Made by a program: the position numbers and the translations under genes. This document shows, in pieces, positions 7,243-11,192 of a stretch of 11,192 bases of DNA. Below the pieces are notes generated by a model, which saw nothing but the letters and a program-made list of their open reading frames with translations, was not told the origin of the DNA and searched no databases. Numbering within the stretch: the stretch's first letter is position 1; every line of letters begins with the position of its first letter. The stretch comes from Micrococcales bacterium (GTDB taxonomy: Bacteria; Actinomycetota; Actinomycetes; Actinomycetales; Dermatophilaceae): assembly GCA_003157445.1 (NCBI GenBank), contig PMJN01000477.1:1-11192 (forward strand), given 5' to 3'.

Positions 7243-7274
7243 AGCATAACGCAGAGTTACAAATCAGATAACAA
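7243..7274 (-). promoter_or_regulatory. Candidate promoter region of the ABC importer operon
   Basis: The 230 bases upstream of the binding-protein gene become AT-richer at 7243-7275. On the minus strand there is a TATGCT (7248-7243) as a -10-like box, with TTATCT 17 bases before it as a weak -35. A TAAC-N5-GTTA inverted repeat (7247-7259) overlaps the -10 and could be an operator. The match to consensus is modest. Confidence 0.3.
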
Positions 7275-7318
7275 CACGCTATGAGTTGGGTTCTCAGCTC
7301 GTTTCAAGGCGTAGGTGC

Positions 7319-7338
7319 GTGCCATCTGCCAGAGGCAC
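7319..7338 (-). terminator. Hairpin downstream of the zinc-ribbon gene
   Basis: GTGCC-A-TCT-GCC-AGA-GGCAC forms an 8-bp stem with one bulged A and a 3-base loop, about 90 bases after the zinc-ribbon stop codon. There is no T run on the minus strand. It may end the SPFH/zinc-ribbon transcript before the ABC operon promoter. Confidence 0.35.
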
Positions 7339-7429
7339 CAGTGGTGTAGATCGCGGTCCGCGATAAGGACACCCATCGCATTCTCGAGACTGCTCTATAG
7401 GGACCGTTTCCGAACGTCGCGCTGGTGGG

Positions 7430-8554
7430 CTATCTGGCGTTGGTCCTGTAAAGGAGATAGGCCGTCGTGATCGCCGCGAGGGCCGCGACCGCCGCCGCGG
7501 CGATCTTGGCCGCGCTGTACGGCCGCTCGCCGATGACCTCCCCGGTGTTGGCGTTCACGAAGACCTGAAAGGTCTTGCCGCCGGTCAGGTACGTCGCGAT
7601 CCACAACGGTAGGAGGAGTAGCCGGAACAGGACGTCCTGGTCGGCGGTGCTCAGCTCGTCAACCCGTTGCTCGTCGCCACCGATGTCGGCGCGGCAGTCG
7701 TCCTGGATCACTGCGGCCATGTCCTGCCTGGCCGACGCGAAGCCGGCGTTGGCGTCGATGTCGTAGCGAGGTGAGTCGAAGCCGGCGAGGTACTCCGGCC
7801 GATAGCCGGTCGCCGCGGTGGTCGACCACGGTCCGAGTCTTTCGAGCACGTCCGCATCCGGGGCGCTGACACCGGTGGCGAGCATGTCGACGAAGTCTCG
7901 GGAAACCTGTCCTTCGGCATGCGACCACCGGGTGTGTTGCACCTGTCGGGTGTTGGTGACCGTCTGACCGTTCTCCTGCGTGGTGAAGGTCTCAGTGGTG
8001 TAGTAGTGATCCCCGCGCTGGCCTCTGTAATCAGTCGTGGTGCGGTCGTCGAAGCCCCAGTGGGGCAGATAGCTGCCGTTCATCGACTCGGTGGTGCCGA
8101 CTTTCTTCAGCGCTGACGGGGCAAACCACCGCGACGAGGTCCACTCCCGGAAGCATGCCGCGGCCTTGTTCTTGTCGATGACGAAGGGCACCACACCGTC
8201 GGGACTCTTGAGTTGACCGCCAAGGTTGTCGCTGACGACCAGCGGACTGCGGCACGATGGGCAACGACCGGCGATGGCCGTCATCTGCTGCGCGCTCCCG
8301 CAGTTGCGGCACGAAAGACTGAACGGGGGCAGCATCGTCACAGCGGTGCGCGCCTTCGTCAGGTACTGCGCATAGTCCTGCTTGGGACTGCCGGCTTGAG
8401 GCACATCGAGGTCCAGCCTGGCTCGGCAGTACGGGCAGACCATGCCTTCGGTGCCGGGGGCGAACTCGAGGGCAGCGCCACAGGACGGGCATTTGCACTG
8501 GTGCGGCCCAGCCTGGTCTTGTCCGGCCTCGTCCTGTCCCGCCAGGACAGTCAT
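7430..8554 (-). CDS. Double zinc-ribbon, C-terminally membrane-anchored protein (YdjG-like partner of an SPFH protein)
   Basis: The 374-residue protein has two zinc ribbons near its N-terminus: Cys22-x2-Cys25 paired with Cys40-x2-Cys43, and Cys82-x2-Cys85 paired with Cys98-x2-Cys101. A soluble middle domain follows (VPFVIDKNKAAACFREW, SYLPHWGFDD, TTDYRGQRGDHYY, SPRYDIDANAGF). It ends with one hydrophobic helix at about 350-369 (AKIAAAAVAALAAITTAYLL). Proteins of this kind are often mis-named primosomal protein N' or helicase, but no helicase motif is present. The ATG at 8554 overlaps the stop of the SPFH gene (ATGA), so the two are translated as a pair and probably work together at the membrane. 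Likeness to Bacillus YdjG, which works with SPFH protein YdjI, is by architecture and context. The biochemical role is unknown. Confidence 0.75.
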   Translation of the reverse strand: MTVLAGQDEAGQDQAGPHQCKCPSCGAALEFAPGTEGMVCPYCRARLDLDVPQAGSPKQDYAQYLTKARTAVTMLPPFSLSCRNCGSAQQMTAIAGRCPSCRSPLVVSDNLGGQLKSPDGVVPFVIDKNKAAACFREWTSSRWFAPSALKKVGTTESMNGSYLPHWGFDDRTTTDYRGQRGDHYYTTETFTTQENGQTVTNTRQVQHTRWSHAEGQVSRDFVDMLATGVSAPDADVLERLGPWSTTAATGYRPEYLAGFDSPRYDIDANAGFASARQDMAAVIQDDCRADIGGDEQRVDELSTADQDVLFRLLLLPLWIATYLTGGKTFQVFVNANTGEVIGERPYSAAKIAAAAVAALAAITTAYLLYRTNAR

Positions 8555-9696
8555 GCCGGCAACGGAGGTGGCGTGGAGCTTTGTACTGCCTGCAGTTCCG
8601 GCATATCGCCCAGGCGGGCCCAGGCTTCAAGGCCTGCACGCCAGACCAGGGTCTCGGGTGTCCCGGTGCCGGCAGCGACCCGCGCTCTGATGTCCGATGA
8701 GGTCAACGGGCCGATCTGCCTGCCGTCCTGTCCCAGATACCACTGGGTGCCGGTGGGCAACGGTGGCGGCCCGGCGGGTGCCGTTGTCGATGCCTCAGCA
8801 GGGGTGGATGCTGCAGCAGGGACAGACGGGAGGGCTGCGCCCGGCTGGAGGGCCTGGGCGAGCTGGGCGCCGAGGGTCGCGCCGACGCCGATCCCCACGC
8901 CGACGCCGGCGATGCCGCCAGGGTTCTGAGCCGCCTGCGTGATGGCCGTGGCGGCCTGGAACTTGGTGAACCGGTCGAGGTCGTCGAGCACGCCCATCGA
9001 GGTGCGCTTGTCCATCGTGGCCTCGACCTCGGGCGGCAGTGAGACGTTCTCGATGATGAAGCGAGGCATCTGCAGGCCAATGAGGTTGAGGTCCTCACTG
9101 ATGATCCCGGCAAGGCGGGTGGCGATCTCGTTCTGGTGCGCGGCGAGGTCGAGCACCGCCACGCCGGACGTGGCCAGCGCGGTCACCACGCGGGATACGA
9201 CCGACTGCCGGACGAACTCGTCGACCTCTTCGGTGGTGAACTCAGGGTCCGTGCCGACAAGCTCGCGGAGCAGAACGGCGGGGTCGCCCGCCTTGATCGA
9301 GTAGGTGCCGAACGCGCGGACGCGGACCATCCCGAACTCCGCGTCTCGCATCATGGCGGGATTCTGGGTGCCCCACTTGAGGTCTGTGAACTGCCGAGTG
9401 CTGACGAAGTAGACCTCGGCCTTGAATGGACTGTTGAACCCGTACTTCCAGCCTTTGAGGGTCGACAGGACAGGCAGGTTCTGTGTCTCCAGGGTGTGGG
9501 TGCCGGGTTTGAAGACATCGGCGATAGTGCCCTCGTTGACGAACACCGCCACCTGGCTCTCGCGGACGACCAGCTTGGCGTTCATCTTGATCTCGTTCTC
9601 TTGGCGAGGGAAGCGCCAGACGATCGTGTCCCGGGTGTCATCGGTCCATTCGACGATGTCGATGAACTCGCCGCGGATCTTGTCCATCAGTCCCAC
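8551..9696 (-). CDS. SPFH-domain (band-7-like) protein with C-terminal GYF_2 domain
   Basis: This 381-residue protein belongs to the SPFH group often labelled virion core protein-like. MGLMDKIRGEFIDIVEWTDD (1-20) is the characteristic start. The SPFH region runs to about 245 (MNAKLVVRESQVAVFVNEG, VRVRAFGTYSIKAGDP, FIIENVSLPPEVEATMDKRT). A Gly-rich hydrophobic segment (259-285) follows, then an Ala/Pro/Thr linker with PPPLP at 310-314. A GYF_2-type domain occupies about 319-366 (QWYLGQDGRQIGPLT, VWRAGLEAWARLGD), and a second PPPLP is at the very C-terminus. SPFH proteins form membrane-associated oligomers. The GTG at 9696 is chosen because AAGGAG lies 9 bases upstream and it restores the conserved MGL start; the frame stays open further upstream only by running into insertion-sequence DNA. 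It is coupled to the zinc-ribbon gene. Confidence 0.85.
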   Translation of the reverse strand: MGLMDKIRGEFIDIVEWTDDTRDTIVWRFPRQENEIKMNAKLVVRESQVAVFVNEGTIADVFKPGTHTLETQNLPVLSTLKGWKYGFNSPFKAEVYFVSTRQFTDLKWGTQNPAMMRDAEFGMVRVRAFGTYSIKAGDPAVLLRELVGTDPEFTTEEVDEFVRQSVVSRVVTALATSGVAVLDLAAHQNEIATRLAGIISEDLNLIGLQMPRFIIENVSLPPEVEATMDKRTSMGVLDDLDRFTKFQAATAITQAAQNPGGIAGVGVGIGVGATLGAQLAQALQPGAALPSVPAAASTPAEASTTAPAGPPPLPTGTQWYLGQDGRQIGPLTSSDIRARVAAGTGTPETLVWRAGLEAWARLGDMPELQAVQSSTPPPLPA

Positions 9697-9900
9697 TATG
9701 TCGCGCTCCTTAGCCGGGTGTGGGGCGCTCCGTTCGGCGCGGCCCTTCACAACGCGTCCATCATCCATGGTGGCTCGAGGTGGGCGGCGGTAACCCGTCA
9801 GTTGGTTCCTGTGGGTCACCTTGATGTCAATGGCGTCAGCTACTACCTGCCCTGATGGGCTGCCACTTCTCGATGGCGTCAGCCCCCGGGTCGGTGAAGG

Positions 9901-9908
9901 TGCCAATG
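9901..9908. repeat. Target-site duplication, left copy
   Basis: TGCCAATG directly abuts the left inverted repeat of the insertion sequence. The right copy (10500-10507) is TGCCAACG, 7 of 8 identical. Eight bases is the usual duplication length for ISL3-family elements. Confidence 0.8.
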
Positions 9909-9932
9909 GGGTCCTCGCTAGATTGTGTGGGT
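9909..9932 (+). repeat. Left terminal inverted repeat of the ISL3 element
   Basis: The repeat starts GGGTCCTCGCTAGATT and ends GTGTGGGT. Its partner is at 10476-10499 on the opposite strand, with four mismatches (positions 3, 12, 13 and 16 of 24). Confidence 0.82.
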
Positions 9933-10450
9933 TTCGGGTAGTGGGAACTTGCCGGCGATGAGGTAGATGATGGTGATCATCTTGTCCTTGGATCGGTAGC
10001 CTCGAGCCCTGCGTTTGGCTGCCTGGACCAGGGAGTTGGTTTCCTCCAGTAGCCGTTGCTGAGTCGGCTTTCCTGCCAGGCGATGATCCCCTCCCAGTGG
10101 GCTTCGACCATCCGGACGAACTCCTTGACCGGCTCGAGCCGGCAGCGTTTCGCGTGGGCTGGTCCAGGTCCATGAAGATCGACACGTAGTCCTGGCCACG
10201 GCGAGCCGACGTCTCGTCCATCCCGACGTCGGTGACACCCGAGAAGTCGCTTGTCCAACGTGTCGTGCACCACGCACGCCGACTGCCGACAGCCCTGGAC
10301 CGGACAGGGGAACCGTGACCCCCGCGGGAAGCCCAACCCGAGCTGTTGCTCACCGGCGTCCTTGTCGAAATCCACCGACGTGACCTGCCACGGCGCCACC
10401 ATTCCCAACGCCGCCTCGAACATCGAGAACAAATGCTGACCCGCCACCAT
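9918..10450 (-). pseudogene. ISL3-family transposase remnant
   Basis: An intact transposase of this family has over 400 residues; about 177 codons remain, in three frames. From the ATG at 10450 (GGAGGGGG 5 bases upstream) it reads MVAGQHLFSMFEAALGMV, WQVTSVDFDKDAGEQQLGL, FPRGSRFPCPVQGC and VVHDTLDKR. A deletion then leads to GMDETSARRGQDYVSIFMDL, containing the first catalytic aspartate of the DDE triad. Next come EPVKEFVRMVEAHWEGI, IAWQESRLSNG, and in the third frame LLEETNSLVQAAKRRARGYR, then SKDKMITIIYLIAGKFPLP and THTI with a TAG at 9918-9920. The glutamate region (NG-LLEETN) is kept but the second aspartate region is lost. It is non-functional. Confidence 0.82.
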
Positions 10451-10475
10451 GTTCCCCCTCCAATCGACGGAACCT

Positions 10476-10499
10476 ACCCACACGATTCAGCGAGGAGCC
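10476..10499 (-). repeat. Right terminal inverted repeat of the ISL3 element
   Basis: On the minus strand it starts GGCTCCTCGCTGAATC and ends GTGTGGGT. It lies upstream of the transposase start codon and would be expected to carry the transposase promoter. Confidence 0.82.
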
Positions 10500-10507
10500 T
10501 GCCAACG
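10500..10507. repeat. Target-site duplication, right copy
   Basis: TGCCAACG abuts the right inverted repeat. Only base 7 differs from the left copy (TGCCAATG). The ABC-F reading frame continues directly from this copy. Confidence 0.8.
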
Positions 10508-10646
10508 TCGTTCTCATGGGCCCGAACGGCACCAGTAAGACGTCGTTGTCACGGATCATCGGCGAGGACCTGACGGCCTCTGAGGATGTGGCTTGACTCG
10601 CAGCGGTAAATGGCGTCGAAAGCAAGTGCTGAATGGCCGCTGCTTC

Positions 10647-10884
10647 CTACGGCTCACCGATTATGAGTGCTGCTGGCGGCGGTGATGGGCTCGTTGGTGA
10701 CGCCGCTGAGCCCGTTGTCTTCATGATGCGGTCGATCTGGGAGAAAAGGCGGTGCAGGAGCCGAAAGTTGCCGCGGGCGATGCCGCTGACAGCAGCAACT
10801 GATTTGGATGCCGGTGAAGTCGTCGAGGTTCAGGGTGAGTCTGAGGCGTTGCCAGTGGCGGCTGAGGACGAAAGTGAGCTCCGG
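10647..10884 (-). pseudogene. Tail of a transposon-type AAA ATPase (TnsC/TniB/IstB-like), frameshifted
   Basis: On the minus strand, 10884 onward reads PELTFVLSRHWQRLRLTLNL followed by DDFTG. After a frameshift near 10805 it continues as AVSGIARGNFRLLHRLFSQI and DRIM. A third frame gives NGLSGVTNEPITAAS, and a return to the previous frame ends ALIIGEP with a stop at 10647-10649. This is the order of the C-terminal helical lid of the AAA ATPases that assist Mu-like or Tn7/IS21-like transposases (FVL..HW..L, DFT, GNFRLL.RL..QI, ..VIG). The Walker motifs are not in the window, and the partner transposase is absent. At least three indels are needed. The family reading is by eye and could be narrowed to TniB-like only with a search. 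Confidence 0.6.
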
Positions 10885-10991
10885 GGACACCCGGTGGTTT
10901 CCACTCAGCAACCCGGATGGACACGAGCTCGCAAGTGCCCCGCCGGTTCGTTCGGTGACTGGATGGAATGGAAACCGATCACCGGAGCGAG

Positions 10992-11029
10992 GATGTCCAG
11001 GTCGGCTGACGGAGGTCGACCTGGACATC
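10992..11029 (-). terminator. katG terminator: 13-bp perfect stem
   Basis: GATGTCCAGGTCG (10992-11004) and CGACCTGGACATC (11017-11029) are perfectly complementary across a 12-base loop. The stem begins 4 bases after the katG stop codon. There is no T run on the minus strand, as is common in high-GC actinobacteria. Position and strength make termination or mRNA 3'-end protection likely. Confidence 0.75.
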
Positions 11030-11033
11030 GGGA

Positions 11034-11192
<159 letters not shown>

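Larger units (their letters stand above)
9909..10499 (-). mobile_element. Internally deleted ISL3-family insertion sequence (591 bp)
   Basis: The ends are 24-bp inverted repeats at 9909-9932 and 10476-10499, matching at 20 of 24 positions. Both begin GG(G/C)TCCTCGCT, the GGxTC start common in ISL3 elements. An 8-bp target duplication with one mismatch flanks it (9901-9908, 10500-10507). The transposase lies on the minus strand, and its stop codon falls inside the left repeat. At 591 bp it is less than half the size of a working ISL3 element, so it cannot move by itself, but its ends might still be recognised by a related transposase. It split an ABC-F gene. Confidence 0.85.
9811..10596 (+). 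pseudogene. ABC-F ATPase N-terminal stub, split by an ISL3-family insertion
   Basis: Before the insertion, 9811-9908 reads VGHLDVNGVSYYLP, DGLPLLDGVSPRVGEGAN after removing one extra C near 9850. After it, 10500-10596 continues in register as NVVLMGPNGTSKTSLSRIIGEDLTASEDVA and stops at TGA 10594-10596. Joined across the 8-base target duplication this is the start of an ABC ATPase: leading strand, LDGVS, then the Walker A. The style matches ABC-F translation-factor ATPases, which are soluble and act on ribosomes. Walker A is GPNGTSKT where GPNGTGKT is expected, a single G-to-A change that would harm ATP binding. The rest of the gene (over 450 residues) is missing. The start at GTG 9811 is a guess; no good Shine-Dalgarno site is seen. 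Confidence 0.7.

Noticed and set aside
7199..7429. Riboswitch or RNA gene upstream of the cystine-type importer
   Set aside because: Only short hairpins are visible; no conserved core of a SAM, cobalamin or other known class was recognised.
7430..8554. Annotation as primosomal protein N' or helicase
   Set aside because: The likeness is limited to zinc ribbons; no Walker or helicase motifs occur.
9697..10353. In-frame upstream extension of the SPFH protein to 600 residues
   Set aside because: The added 219 codons run through the spacer and the ISL3 element and give no conserved protein apart from one transposase stretch; the GTG at 9696 has a strong Shine-Dalgarno site and the family's MGLMDKIRGEF start.
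9811..10596. ABC-F stub as a transporter ATPase
   Set aside because: No permease is nearby and the N-terminal style fits soluble ABC-F proteins, although with only about 60 residues the distinction is not certain.

Overview
The window is GC-rich DNA with strong Shine-Dalgarno sites, GTG starts and actinobacterial-type protein families (IolE/IolG arrangement, phasin-like Ala/Lys/Pro protein, SPFH-GYF protein). An actinobacterium is likely; a member of the Propionibacteriales is a guess from protein style, not something shown here.

Layout. Bases 1-2924 (+) are the end of a myo-inositol catabolic operon: a gutted methylmalonate-semialdehyde dehydrogenase gene (N- and C-terminal ends joined, middle lost), an intact IolE-like TIM-barrel isomerase/dehydratase, an intact inositol 2-dehydrogenase (iolG), and a gutted Gfo/Idh/MocA gene that may be a chimera with an iolH start. 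Bases 2984-3805 (-) are a glycoside hydrolase family 4 pseudogene with at least five indels. Bases 3854-4372 (-) encode a phasin-like protein with a repetitive Ala/Pro/Thr linker. Bases 4384-4884 are non-coding apart from a possible scrap of an acyl-CoA synthetase gene. Bases 4885-7198 (-) are a complete cystine/polar-amino-acid ABC importer operon (lipoprotein, permease, ATPase). Bases 7430-9696 (-) are a translationally coupled pair: an SPFH-domain protein with a C-terminal GYF_2 domain, then a membrane-anchored double zinc-ribbon protein, resembling the SPFH/zinc-ribbon partners of Bacillus YdjG/YdjI.

Bases 9811-10596 (+) are the N-terminal stub of an ABC-F ATPase gene. It is split by a 591-bp, internally deleted ISL3-family insertion sequence (9909-10499) that still has 24-bp inverted repeats and an 8-bp target duplication with one mismatch. 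Bases 10647-10884 (-) are the tail of a transposon-type AAA ATPase. The window ends in the 3' end of katG (-), followed by a strong 13-bp hairpin.

Overall, four or five healthy transcription units are separated by patches of heavy gene decay. Decayed genes often keep both ends and lose the middle, and two of them carry compensating +1/-1 indels. The most interesting unit is the SPFH-GYF/zinc-ribbon pair; the cleanest reconstruction is the ISL3 insertion into the ABC-F gene.
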